From Caldifarciminota bacterium (GTDB taxonomy: Bacteria; Hydrothermota; UBA3073; JACQXS01; JAGMCI01), in the NCBI GenBank assembly GCA_023129325.1, contig JAGMCI010000020.1:1-49654 (forward strand): DNA of 49,654 nucleotides. Reading direction: 5' to 3'. The position numbers and the translations under genes are program-made. The notes beneath the pieces were generated by a model, which was not told where the DNA came from, did not search any database, and saw nothing but the letters and a program-made list of their open reading frames with translations. This document shows, piece after piece, positions 25,544 through 33,086 of this stretch; position 1 is the first letter of the stretch, and each line of letters opens with the position of its first letter.

Positions 25544-26506
25544 CTAAAGTTTTTTGTTTGACCTGAAGATGTAGAATGCGCTTCCTGAGATGCCAGCTTT
25601 ATCGCCAAGCGAGGTGGGTAGGATTTCAATGTCTTTTCTTGAATAAAGCCTTAAATTGATTTCTTCCCTTATTTTAGCAAATAAGATTTCGCCTGCTTTT
25701 GAGATTCCGCCGCCAATTATTACTTTATCAGGGTCTAAAATAGCACATAAACTTGCAATCCCTATACCAAGATAATGACCAGCAGTCTCAATTATTGATT
25801 TAGCAAATGAATCTCCTTTATAGGCTTCCTTTGAAATGACCTCAGGGGTTATATTTGAATATTTTGCCTGCCCGTCCGTCTCCGCCAGAGGCGGATGACG
25901 GATTTGGCGGGAGAGTGATGTCTTAATACCTGATTTTATTTCCTGAAGTGCTCTTTTAGTGAGATATTTGCTTCCCACAAAAGTTTCCAAACATCCATAA
26001 TTTCCACATCCACAAAGTGGACCATCCGGGTCTATTGTAATATGTCCAACTTCTCCTGCAAACCCAGAGCCTGTATATAACTTATCATTAATTATCAAAC
26101 CACCCCCGACCCCTGTTCCTAAAGTAAGGAGCAGTAAATTATGAGTCCCTTTACCAGCTCCATACTTCCATTCACCAAGTGCTACCATATCAGCATCATT
26201 AGCTACACTTACTGGAATATGGAGTTTAGATTCAAGTATTTCTTTTAATTTCAGATTCTTTATTTGAGGCAAATTTGGTGACGAATAAATAATCCCTTTA
26301 TCCACAAGCCCCGCTATCCCAATTCCAAGAGCCTCAGGATTCAGCGTTTTTACAATTTCAATAATTTGCTTAACAATATCTTTTGGTTGAATAACAAGAG
26401 ACTTGAAAGACTGCACTGCAGGAGGGATTGATGCACGAATTGAATTCGTGCCTACAACTCCAGACTTAATATAAGTCCCCCCAACATCTATCCCAACAAT
26501 CCTCAT
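25544..26506 (-). CDS. ROK-family sugar kinase (glucokinase-like)
   Basis: The 320-residue protein has the phosphate-binding GIDVGGTYIKSGVV, the DADMVALGEW segment with the catalytic aspartate, GTGVGGGLI, and the ROK signature GFAGEVGHITIDPDGPLCGCGNYGCLE with zinc ligands in CGCGNYGC. Glucose or a related hexose is the likely substrate. Two repeat-derived segments lie in frame. A GCACGAATT…AATTCGTGC palindrome (26433-26451) falls at residues 19-25 and gives VGTNSIRASIPP near the first strand. A hairpin-rich element (25866-25913) at residues about 198-214 gives LSRQIRHPPLAETDGQAKY, where ROK proteins normally have a short linker. The gene has its own leaderless-type promoter. Confidence 0.92.
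   Translation of the reverse strand: MRIVGIDVGGTYIKSGVVGTNSIRASIPPAVQSFKSLVIQPKDIVKQIIEIVKTLNPEALGIGIAGLVDKGIIYSSPNLPQIKNLKLKEILESKLHIPVSVANDADMVALGEWKYGAGKGTHNLLLLTLGTGVGGGLIINDKLYTGSGFAGEVGHITIDPDGPLCGCGNYGCLETFVGSKYLTKRALQEIKSGIKTSLSRQIRHPPLAETDGQAKYSNITPEVISKEAYKGDSFAKSIIETAGHYLGIGIASLCAILDPDKVIIGGGISKAGEILFAKIREEINLRLYSRKDIEILPTSLGDKAGISGSAFYIFRSNKKL
25866..25913. repeat. Composite palindromic element in the ROK kinase gene
   Basis: GCCTGCC at the left end and a nested TCCGCC-AGA-GGCGGA hairpin (25881-25895) flanked by CCGTC/GACGG combine features of the long family A and the small TCCGCC family. It is translated as a roughly 16-residue insert. Confidence 0.75.
26433..26451. repeat. GCACGA…TCGTGC palindrome in the ROK kinase gene
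   Basis: The arms GCACGAATT/AATTCGTGC flank a single G. Related copies with the same GCACGATT arms and the flanking CCTACA phrase are intergenic at 19343-19361 and 26764-26784. Confidence 0.85.
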
Positions 26507-26512
26507 TTTTTA

Positions 26513-26540
26513 ATCATACCATTCTTTCCCAATTTTTCAA
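26513..26540 (-). promoter_or_regulatory. Leaderless-type promoter for the ROK kinase
   Basis: TTGAAA (26535-26540), a 16-nt spacer and TATGAT (26513-26518) are followed by exactly 6 nt and ATG 26506. Transcription would start at or next to the A of the start codon. Confidence 0.7.
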
Positions 26541-26877
26541 GTTTTTTATTGATAACTTGGAAAAGTAGGGGGGTGTGCTAGCTCAATAATTCGGTAACTT
26601 TTTGAAATTGGGGATGGACTGCTAATTTTTTGTAAATGAGCTTTTGGATTTTTCCTTAAAAAATAAAGAAGCGGCCTGAAGCTCCAATTTATTGCAAGGC
26701 TGAGAGCCTTGCCTATACTTTATTGCTCAACCACTACAAATAATTTTATAAAAATATTACTTTGGCACGATTTGAAATCGTGCCTACAATATTTTTTGCA
26801 ATAACACCGTTATTGCACTCCATATTAGGAAGGTAATGCACTCCAACGACAGGGGCAAGTTCTGTCTCTACATAGTG
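26541..26877. repeat. Intergenic repeat region between rpoN and the ROK kinase
   Basis: This region holds AATTGGGGATGGACTGCT (near 26607, like 13887), a GCAAGGCTGAGAGCCTTGC hairpin (about 26694-26712), a GGCACGATT…AATCGTGCC palindrome (26764-26784) and TGCAATAACACCGTTATTGCA (about 26796-26817). No gene or terminator is clear. Confidence 0.6.
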
Positions 26878-28176
26878 CTAATAGACTTTTCTTTTGTTAG
26901 AGTTTAGGATTCCGAGTCGGTTTCTATATTTCACTATAGTTGTTCGGGCAATTTTAAAGTTTTCTTTTTGTAAGATTTTTAAAATTTCTGCGTCTTTTAG
27001 AGGATTAGATTTGTTCTCCTTATTAATTAAATCTTTTATTTTATGGGCTATTTCGGGGTATTTTTTAATTTTTCCACCTGAGAAAAAACTCTTAAATTTA
27101 AGAGCTCCCTTTGGAGTTTGAATCCATTTTTCTTTTATAGCTCTCGAGACAGTAGATGGGTCTCTTCCTATAGCTTGAGCCACCTCCTGCAAAGTAAGGA
27201 ATGTAATGGAATTAGATTTATGATTCAAGAAATCCTTTTCTCTTTTTACGATATATTTTGAAATTTTAGTAATTGTTTCTCTTCTTTTTTCTATGCCTTG
27301 CAATAAGAATTTAGCTTCGTTTTCTTTTTTTCTCAAGTATTCAAGTTCCACTTTTTTGAGCTTTGAAACATTTCGTCGTATCTTTTGATAAAATGAAGAC
27401 AACCTGAGTTTTGGGAGCCACACATCTGCCAAGTATGCGACCCACTCTTTTGCCTGACGCTCAATTATAACATCAGGCAGAATATATCTAACGTGTCCTC
27501 CTTGAGTTTTTCCTGGCTTAGGACGGCAAGATTTAATACATTGAATTGCTGTTTTTAACCTGGATTCTGAGATTTTCAGGGTTTGCATAACTTTTTTATA
27601 ATTTCCATTTAAGAAATCTTTTAACGAATGCTCAACTATATTTAAAGCAGTTTTAGGGAGTGGGCGTTTAGACTTGAGTTGGATAAGCAAACACTCTTGA
27701 AGGCTTCTTGCGGCTACTCCGAGAGGGTCAAAATTCTGGATTTCATTAACCATCATTTCTACAATTTCGGTGTCTTCATTTAGAGATTTAGAAATCTCTT
27801 CTGTAGAAGCTCTCAGGTAGCCATCTTCATCAAGTGAATAAATAATGTGCTCGCCAATTTTAATCAGTTTTGGGTTCTTTACGGCAAGTCTTAGTTGGTC
27901 AAGGAGAGATTCTTTGAGTGTAATGGGGAAAGATGTAATAGGTAGTTTTTGTTTATCTTCTGGTTTATATTCTACAGACTGGGGATAAGTATCCCAATCG
28001 TCTTTATCTTCTGGTAAAGGGAGTTCTTCATCTTCTGATTCTTTTTCAAGGAAAGGATTTTGTTCAATTTTTTGTTCAATAAGTTGTCTAAGTTCAAGCT
28101 GAGAGAGCGTGAGCAAATCCAATCTCTCTATCAGAAGGGGAGATAATTTAAACTCTAATCTTTGTTCAAGTCTCAT
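26878..28176 (-). CDS. rpoN: RNA polymerase sigma-54 factor
   Basis: Sigma-54 directs RNA polymerase to -24/-12 promoters opened by AAA+ activators. Region I (LEFKLSPLLIERLDLLTLSQLELRQLI, interrupted here only by description) is followed by an acidic linker, the core-binding domain (residues about 85-260), the HTH (LTLQEVAQAIGRDPSTVSRA) and the RpoN box ARTTIVKYRNRLGI near the C-terminus. Length 432 is slightly short for the family. It overlaps lptB by 4 nt (ATGA), and this lptB-rpoN order is widely conserved in diderms. No -24/-12 promoter was recognised in this window by eye. Confidence 0.95.
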   Translation of the reverse strand: MRLEQRLEFKLSPLLIERLDLLTLSQLELRQLIEQKIEQNPFLEKESEDEELPLPEDKDDWDTYPQSVEYKPEDKQKLPITSFPITLKESLLDQLRLAVKNPKLIKIGEHIIYSLDEDGYLRASTEEISKSLNEDTEIVEMMVNEIQNFDPLGVAARSLQECLLIQLKSKRPLPKTALNIVEHSLKDFLNGNYKKVMQTLKISESRLKTAIQCIKSCRPKPGKTQGGHVRYILPDVIIERQAKEWVAYLADVWLPKLRLSSFYQKIRRNVSKLKKVELEYLRKKENEAKFLLQGIEKRRETITKISKYIVKREKDFLNHKSNSITFLTLQEVAQAIGRDPSTVSRAIKEKWIQTPKGALKFKSFFSGGKIKKYPEIAHKIKDLINKENKSNPLKDAEILKILQKENFKIARTTIVKYRNRLGILNSNKRKVY

Positions 28177-28895
28177 AATTTAAACTTCTCTCCAAAATAT
28201 AATTTTTTTGCTTTTGGGTTATTGGCTAATTCTTCTGATGTTCCTGAAAGAAGTATTTTACCATCATACATTAGGTATGCTCTGTCTGTAATCTCAAGGG
28301 TTTCTCTCACATTATGGTCAGTGACGAGGATTCCAATATTTTGAGATTTCAGGTCCTGGACTATTTGTTGGATATCTTCTCTAACAATAGGGTCTACTCC
28401 TGTAAATGGTTCATCAAGCAATAGAAAAGAAGGGTTAATAGCAAGAGCTCTGCCGATTTCGACTCTTCTTCGCTCCCCACCGGATAATCTCACTCCCAAT
28501 TGATTTCTAACATCAGTCAGTCCAAGCATAGATAGGATTTGTTCAACTCGGTTCTTTCTTTTTTTAGCTTCTGGCTCAATGAATTCAAGGATAGCCAAAA
28601 TATTCTGTTCGACAGAGAGTTTTCTAAAGATAGAAGGTTCCTGAGCGAGATAGCCAATTCCTTCTTTAGCCCGGAGCCACATAGGTTTATGAGTAATATC
28701 CTTATCGTCTAACAACACTCTTCCTGCTTCTGGGGTAATGAGTCCTATAATCATATAAAAAGTTGTTGTTTTTCCAGCACCATTTGGCCCAAGCAACCCT
28801 ACAATTTCTCCTTTTTTAAACTCAAGGTCTACCCCATTCACAACTTTTCTTTTTTTATAACTTTTAAATAGTCCTTCGGTTTTTAAAACTGCCAT
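28173..28895 (-). CDS. lptB: LPS export ABC transporter ATPase LptB
   Basis: The ATPase powers lipopolysaccharide extraction from the inner membrane with LptF and LptG (not in this window). Walker A GLLGPNGAGKTTTFYMI, the Q-loop region GYLAQEPSIFRKLSV, signature LSGGERRRVEIGRAL, Walker B FLLLDEPFTGVDP and the H-loop LVTDHNV are intact. YFGEKF at the C-terminus is typical of LptB. ATG 28895 (MAVLKTEGL) is preferred to the TTG at 28907. The start overlaps the end of the lptA-like gene, consistent with one lptC-lptA-lptB-rpoN transcript. Confidence 0.95.
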   Translation of the reverse strand: MAVLKTEGLFKSYKKRKVVNGVDLEFKKGEIVGLLGPNGAGKTTTFYMIIGLITPEAGRVLLDDKDITHKPMWLRAKEGIGYLAQEPSIFRKLSVEQNILAILEFIEPEAKKRKNRVEQILSMLGLTDVRNQLGVRLSGGERRRVEIGRALAINPSFLLLDEPFTGVDPIVREDIQQIVQDLKSQNIGILVTDHNVRETLEITDRAYLMYDGKILLSGTSEELANNPKAKKLYFGEKFKL

Positions 28896-29647
28896 CTCTT
28901 GCCCCAAACTTCATTTTCTACTATAATTTTTTTAATTTTTCTATTTTCAAGAATAATCTTTATCTTCTCACCTCCAAGACTATCAGTAGTGGAAATAAGT
29001 TGTGGTTTACCAAAAAGCAAAACTTCATTCTTTTTAGGTAAATATGTTAGATTTTCAGCAAAGCAGTGAGTTGTGGGCAAATTAACAACAGCATTATGTT
29101 TCACCTGCACCAGAGTGTCACTAAAGAGTTTTATGGTATCGCCAAGGACTTCAATAGAATCTTCAGGAGCAGAAAATTTTGGATTCACAGTCATCATTCC
29201 GTAATGGGTATTAAAATTATAGAAGCCTTCGTCTCCTGAAACTGTTACTTTCTCTTTATTATTAGTGTATTTTACCGATTTATGGACACATAATTTATCT
29301 TCTAAATATTCTCCTGTTTCCCCAGTAACTGTCTCATATCCCTTATGGGCTACGAATCCATTATAAAGCTTAATTTTACCGTTCCAGAAATATTCACCAA
29401 AATCCCCAAATATCTTAAGCTCTCCTTTTATCATACTTATTGAATCTTGAGCTAAAATTCTATTTTTAGTTATTATCCCATAATTAGCTCTTATCTCCCA
29501 ATCTTGATGATAAAATTCAACATTTCCATAAAGGTAGGTAATAGAATCAGCGAGGATAGAACTGTCTGCTCTTACAGTATATGCCTGCCCGCCGTTTGAC
29601 AGGCGGGGAGATGCAAAGAACAAAATAGTGCTAATCACTATACCCAT
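28883..29647 (-). CDS. LptA/OstA-like periplasmic protein
   Basis: The 254-residue protein begins with a hydrophobic export signal and continues as repeated beta strands in OstA style (GNVEFYHQDWEIRANYGII, GDEGFYNF, AENLTYLPKKNEVLLFG). Such proteins form the periplasmic bridge that carries LPS from LptC to LptD. Position between lptC-like and lptB genes supports this strongly. Just after the signal segment a family-A-like hairpin (29583-29608, GCCTGCCCGCC…GGCGGGG) is translated as SPRLSNGGQA, so the N-terminus of the mature protein is repeat-derived. It overlaps its neighbours on both sides. Confidence 0.82.
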   Translation of the reverse strand: MGIVISTILFFASPRLSNGGQAYTVRADSSILADSITYLYGNVEFYHQDWEIRANYGIITKNRILAQDSISMIKGELKIFGDFGEYFWNGKIKLYNGFVAHKGYETVTGETGEYLEDKLCVHKSVKYTNNKEKVTVSGDEGFYNFNTHYGMMTVNPKFSAPEDSIEVLGDTIKLFSDTLVQVKHNAVVNLPTTHCFAENLTYLPKKNEVLLFGKPQLISTTDSLGGEKIKIILENRKIKKIIVENEVWGKRWQF

Positions 29648-30131
29648 AAGTTTCTTTGAGTTTTATCTCAGTCAGACCCGGGTCGCTTTCAAAATATCTA
29701 CCTTTAATCTTTTTATTATCCTTTGTTGTTATTAACACCTTGTTCTCGGTCATTATTTTGTTAAGTTTATTAGCCCATTTCAGAGATTCAGTTTCAAGCA
29801 AGGCGCCCTCTACCCCTTTAACTTTCACATTCCCCATAGCAATCATATCATTAGTAGCGATAAAGAGTGTCCCACTATCTGAAGTAAGGGTAGCATAAGG
29901 ACTTCCATTTTTGTAGAACAAAAGATTGACTCCATAAACAACTGTTTTATTCTCATAAGAAAGAGCCTTATTTGCTTGTAGTCTGAAATCTGGTATTCCC
30001 TCAATAGTTTCAGTAAGGTTAAAGTTCATAACAATCTCCTGAGCTTCTTGAGGAGGTGAAGATGATTCCTTTTCTATTACCTTGCAACTTAAGAAGGAGA
30101 GAAAGAATAAAAAATAAAAGCTATATTTCAT
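29631..30131 (-). CDS. LptC-like lipoprotein
   Basis: From ATG 30131 the protein begins MKYSFYFLFFLSFLSCKVIE with a lipobox (FLSC). The mature part has the YrbK/LptC-type beta strands: NFNLTETIEGIPDFRLQANKALSY, VVYGVNLLFYKNGSPYATL, SDSGTLFIATNDMIAMGNVKV, KWANKLNKIMTENKVLITT, KGRYFESDPGLTEI. Anchoring by a lipid and not by a transmembrane helix differs from E. coli LptC. The upstream ATG at 30149 is rejected because it lies between the -35 box and the expected transcription start. Confidence 0.85.
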   Translation of the reverse strand: MKYSFYFLFFLSFLSCKVIEKESSSPPQEAQEIVMNFNLTETIEGIPDFRLQANKALSYENKTVVYGVNLLFYKNGSPYATLTSDSGTLFIATNDMIAMGNVKVKGVEGALLETESLKWANKLNKIMTENKVLITTKDNKKIKGRYFESDPGLTEIKLKETYGYSD

Positions 30132-30137
30132 ATAATA

Positions 30138-30165
30138 TATATAATTCATTAGCCTAAAAAGTCAA
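30138..30165 (-). promoter_or_regulatory. Leaderless-type promoter for lptC-lptA-lptB-rpoN
   Basis: TTGACT (30160-30165), a 16-nt spacer and TATATA (30138-30143) are followed by exactly 6 nt and ATG 30131. Its -35 box lies only 9 bp from the divergent -35 box at 30175. Confidence 0.75.
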
Positions 30166-30174
30166 GTTTTTTTC

Positions 30175-30203
30175 TTGACACTCTGTAAGTTAAAGAATAT
30201 AAT
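30175..30203 (+). promoter_or_regulatory. Perfect-consensus leaderless promoter for the TPR gene
   Basis: TTGACA (30175-30180), 17 nt, TATAAT (30198-30203), then TATTTT and ATG 30210. With transcription starting 7 nt past the -10 box, the mRNA would begin at the A of the start codon. Confidence 0.88.
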
Positions 30204-30209
30204 TATTTT

Positions 30210-30896
30210 ATGTTTTGGTGGTTATTATTTTTGTCAATTGTGCTAAAGGCACATCCGCCTCTGGTGGAAAATTTAACTCAAGCAGATACACTTGCAAGAC
30301 ATTATCTTGAGATTGGTGAAATTAAGAAAGCAGAAGAACTTTCTGCGAAAGTTAAGGATAAATTCCTGTTAGGCGAAATTGCTTACTTTAATCACGAGTT
30401 TGATACAGCACTTGAGTATTACAGTCAAGTTTCCAGTGATTTGTGGGAAGCAAATGATGCTCTTTCACGGATAATTTTCATCAAATCCTATAAAGCCGGT
30501 TTAGATAATTATGTTACTGCTGAGCTTTTTGGGAGGAAGAAGCAGTGGGAACAAGGGATTAAGATTTTAGAAAAACTTACTGCATTAGATACTGAACGAA
30601 CCCTGAAGGATTCGGCTACTTTTAAGGAGTCAGGGATTACTGCTCCTTGTTTAATTCTTTTGGCGCAGTTTCTTGAGCAGAAAGGGGAATTTGAAGAAGC
30701 TCTCAAAAAGTATCTATACTTCATAAAAGAGTTTAAAGACGAACATCTTTTGCCCGAGGTTTGGTTAAAACTGGGTGATATTTACACCAAACTTGAAAGA
30801 ATAAAAGAAGCTCAAAAAACTTATCGGGAAATTTTATTAAAGCTTCCAAAATCTGCTGTTGCTCCTATAGCAAGAGAGAGGCTTGAGAGCTTATAA
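30210..30896 (+). CDS. Exported TPR protein
   Basis: A signal peptide (MFWWLLFLSIVLKAHPP) is followed by helical repeats of the tetratricopeptide type. EEALKKYLYFIKEF, PEVWLKLGDIYTKLERIKEAQKTYREILLKLPKSA at residues about 170-225 is the best-formed pair; earlier repeats are weaker. It would act in the periplasm as a protein-interaction scaffold. It is next to a conserved secreted protein (31358-32575), with a GxxExxY gene apparently inserted between them. Confidence 0.72.
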   Translation: MFWWLLFLSIVLKAHPPLVENLTQADTLARHYLEIGEIKKAEELSAKVKDKFLLGEIAYFNHEFDTALEYYSQVSSDLWEANDALSRIIFIKSYKAGLDNYVTAELFGRKKQWEQGIKILEKLTALDTERTLKDSATFKESGITAPCLILLAQFLEQKGEFEEALKKYLYFIKEFKDEHLLPEVWLKLGDIYTKLERIKEAQKTYREILLKLPKSAVAPIARERLESL

Positions 30897-30932
30897 TTAT
30901 ATGTCAAGCAAGCTTGACCACTATATATGATA

Positions 30933-31340
30933 GACAAGATTAACAGGATTATGAAATATAAAGATATTACAGAAAAGGTTTTGGCTGCAGCATTTAAAGT
31001 TCATAAAAAACTTGGTTTTGGATTCCTTGAGAAAGTATATAAAAATGCCATGCTTGTTGAATTAAAGAAAAGTGGCTTAAAAGTAGAACCCGAAAAACCA
31101 ATAAAAGTATATTATGAGGGCGAAGAGGTGGGTGACTATTTTGCAGATTTAATAGTTGAAGACAAAGTAATTGTGGAATTGAAGGCAGTTGAAAATTTGA
31201 ATAAGAAATTTGAAGTGCAATTGGTTAATTATTTAACAGCAACAGGATTAGATGTTGGTTTGTTGCTAAACTTTGGCAAAGAGAGCTTGCAATATAAACG
31301 AAAGGTTAGACTTTTAAATAAAAATCCTGTAAATCCTGTC
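30933..31340. mobile_element. GxxExxY gene bounded by 18-bp inverted repeats
   Basis: Left end GACAAGATTAACAGGATT (30933-30950) and right end AATCCTGTAAATCCTGTC (31323-31340) are inverted copies that agree at 16 of 18 positions. The left repeat ends directly at ATG 30951. No transposase is present, and I see no certain target-site duplication. It could be a passively mobilised cassette. Confidence 0.5.
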
Positions 31341-31361
31341 AAAAGCATAATAGGCTTATGA
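30951..31361 (+). CDS. GxxExxY-family protein (PD-(D/E)XK-like fold)
   Basis: From ATG 30951 the protein starts MKYKDITEKVLAAAFKVHKKL, then the family motif GFGFLEKVY (GxxExxY), IKVYYEGEEVGDYFADLIVEDKVIVELKAV (acidic and ELK residues typical of the PD-(D/E)XK core), and LVNYLTATGLDVGLLLNFG. The biochemical role is unknown. The longer start at 30927 would add residues encoded by the left inverted repeat, and the C-terminal NKNPVNPVKS is encoded by the right repeat. Its stop overlaps the next start (ATGA at 31358-31361). Confidence 0.85.
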   Translation: MKYKDITEKVLAAAFKVHKKLGFGFLEKVYKNAMLVELKKSGLKVEPEKPIKVYYEGEEVGDYFADLIVEDKVIVELKAVENLNKKFEVQLVNYLTATGLDVGLLLNFGKESLQYKRKVRLLNKNPVNPVKSIIGL

Positions 31362-32575
31362 TTCTTTTATTTTATATTCTTTCCACATCATTTCTTATTC
31401 CGATGGATTTTTCACAATCAGACCACTTGCGTGCTTATGGGGTAACCTACTATGCACTTGAAAAAGGGATAAAAGTAGAGTGGTTATTAAATTATAGGGA
31501 TGGTTCTTTCTTAATGGATTTGAATTCAGAGATTGAGGAAGTTTGTAAAATAAGAGGGGTGAGCTATCAAGTTTTAGATGAAGGGTCAGTTCAAAGCATA
31601 TACGGCACTATAGAAGAAGAAAATATGGAACGGGTGGAGCTCACAGTGGCTCCGCGAATAGCAGTTTATGTTCCTCCTAATAATCCACCCTGGGATGATG
31701 CTGTGAGACTGGCTCTTGATTATGCAAAAGTTCCTTATGATAAGATATGGGATGAAGAGGTTATGGGGGGAGCTCTTTCCAGCTATGATTGGCTACATTT
31801 ACATCATGAAGATTTCACAGGCCAATATGGAAAATTTTATGCGAGTTTTAGGAATACACACTGGTTTAATGAGCAAGTGAGATTGAATGAACTTATGGCT
31901 AAGAAACTTGGTTTTAAGAAAGTATGGCAGTTAAAACATCGTGTGGCTCGCAAGATACAAGAATATGTTAATGGGGGAGGATTTTTATTTGCAATGTGTT
32001 CAGCAACTGAGACAATTGATATTGCTTTAGCCAGTCAGGGAGTTGATATAGTTCCTTTGCTCGATGGCGATGGTTTTGAACTTAATTGTCAGAAGAAACT
32101 TGATTTTTCAAGGACTTTTGCTTTTAAAGATTTTGAAGTAGACCTTAATCCAATGAGATATAGGCATTCTGATATAGATGTGACTCCCGAAGCTCGAAGG
32201 AGAAGGGAGAGGGTATATTTTGAGCTCTTTAACTTCTCTGCCAAGTATGACCCTATACCTACACTTTTAACTCAAAACCATACAATAAGTATAAAGGAGT
32301 TCTTAGGTCAAACTACGGGCTTCAGAAGAAATTTAATCAAGAATGAGGTAGTATCTCTGGGTGAAATAAAAGGGACCGAAGAAGTTAAATATCTCTATGG
32401 TGATTATGGAAAAGGTTTTTTTACATTTTATGGCGGTCATGACCCAGAGGACTATGCACATTTAGTTGGAGACCCACCCACTTCACTTGAATTATATCCA
32501 AATTCGCCGGGATACAGATTAATTTTAAATAACATTTTATTTCCTGCGGCAAAATCCAAAAGATTAAAAACTTGA
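31358..32575 (+). CDS. Conserved secreted protein, often misnamed asparagine synthetase B
   Basis: The 405-residue protein has a signal peptide and LIPMDFSQSDHLRAYGVTYYAL, KVEWLLNYRDGSF, IAVYVPPNNPPWDDAV, YDWLHLHHEDFTGQYGKF, VNGGGFLFAMCSATETID and GFFTFYGGHDPEDY. From memory this matches a family in Bacteroidetes and relatives annotated as asparagine synthetase B, but it has neither the glutaminase nor the synthetase motifs of that enzyme. The middle resembles a glutamine-amidotransferase-like fold, as in DUF4159. The reaction is unknown. Its stop codon lies inside the -35 box of the tRNA-Gln promoter. Confidence 0.7.
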   Translation: MILLFYILSTSFLIPMDFSQSDHLRAYGVTYYALEKGIKVEWLLNYRDGSFLMDLNSEIEEVCKIRGVSYQVLDEGSVQSIYGTIEEENMERVELTVAPRIAVYVPPNNPPWDDAVRLALDYAKVPYDKIWDEEVMGGALSSYDWLHLHHEDFTGQYGKFYASFRNTHWFNEQVRLNELMAKKLGFKKVWQLKHRVARKIQEYVNGGGFLFAMCSATETIDIALASQGVDIVPLLDGDGFELNCQKKLDFSRTFAFKDFEVDLNPMRYRHSDIDVTPEARRRRERVYFELFNFSAKYDPIPTLLTQNHTISIKEFLGQTTGFRRNLIKNEVVSLGEIKGTEEVKYLYGDYGKGFFTFYGGHDPEDYAHLVGDPPTSLELYPNSPGYRLILNNILFPAAKSKRLKT

Positions 32576-32599
32576 CATTTGAAGTAGATATGGTATTAT
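32572..32599 (+). promoter_or_regulatory. Promoter of tRNA-Gln and the ybbR-tsaD genes
   Basis: TTGACA (32572-32577), 16 nt, TATTAT (32594-32599), with the tRNA 5' end 11 nt further. No other promoter was found before the ybbR-like gene. Confidence 0.75.
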
Positions 32600-32610
32600 T
32601 GTAATTGAGA

Positions 32611-32682
32611 TGGGGGGTCGTCTAACCGGCAGGACACAGGACTCTGGATCCTGGTATCGGGGTTCGAATCCCTGCCTCCCAG
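32611..32682 (+). tRNA. tRNA-Gln (anticodon CTG)
   Basis: The cloverleaf has acceptor TGGGGGG/CCTCCCA (one G-T pair), an AACCGGCAGG-type D-loop, anticodon stem CAGGA/TCCTG around CTCTGGA (anticodon CTG, glutamine), and T-arm GGGGT-TCGAATC-CCTG. The discriminator is G, as in many tRNA-Gln. CCA is not encoded. The next coding sequence begins 8 nt later. Confidence 0.95.
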
Positions 32683-32690
32683 TGTAAATT

Positions 32691-33086
32691 ATGCAAAAAC
32701 GGATTACTGCTAATTTAGGACTAAAAATATTTTCTCTCCTTATTGCCCTCCTGCTCTGGTTCTATGTAATGACGGAGAGAGTTTATGAGAAGACACTTAT
32801 AATTCCTCTTTCTTTTGTTAATTTGAGTGAGAATTTATCTTTTGCTGAACAGCCGCCCAAGTCAGTAAAAGTGAGAATTAGAGGTAAAGGCAAAGAGCTC
32901 ATCAGACTTAAATTTGGAGAATATCCAAAGATTGTATCGGACTTTTCAAAAGTAAGAAAAGGATGGAAAAGAGTAGACTTAAAGAAGAAAGATGTTAACA
33001 TTCCTTACTGGTCCAAAATTGAGGTACTAAGCGACCCTAATCCTAAGAGTTTTGTGGTGCGAATTGAGAAGAAACAGGAATTATGA
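32691..33086 (+). CDS. YbbR/CdaR-like membrane-anchored protein
   Basis: One membrane helix (residues about 9-27, LGLKIFSLLIALLLWFYV) is followed by a YbbR-like extracytoplasmic domain: LIIPLSFVNLSENLSF, PPKSVKVRIRGKGKEL and DFSKVRKGWKRVDLKKKDVNIP. At 131 residues it has only a single YbbR repeat, shorter than the multi-repeat CdaR regulators of c-di-AMP cyclase; no cdaA lies next to it. It begins 8 nt after tRNA-Gln, without a Shine-Dalgarno, and overlaps tsaD by ATGA. Confidence 0.8.
   Translation: MQKRITANLGLKIFSLLIALLLWFYVMTERVYEKTLIIPLSFVNLSENLSFAEQPPKSVKVRIRGKGKELIRLKFGEYPKIVSDFSKVRKGWKRVDLKKKDVNIPYWSKIEVLSDPNPKSFVVRIEKKQEL

Noticed and set aside
31358-32575. Asparagine synthetase B
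   Set aside because: The protein has a signal peptide and lacks both the N-terminal catalytic cysteine glutaminase and the SGGxDS synthetase loop.
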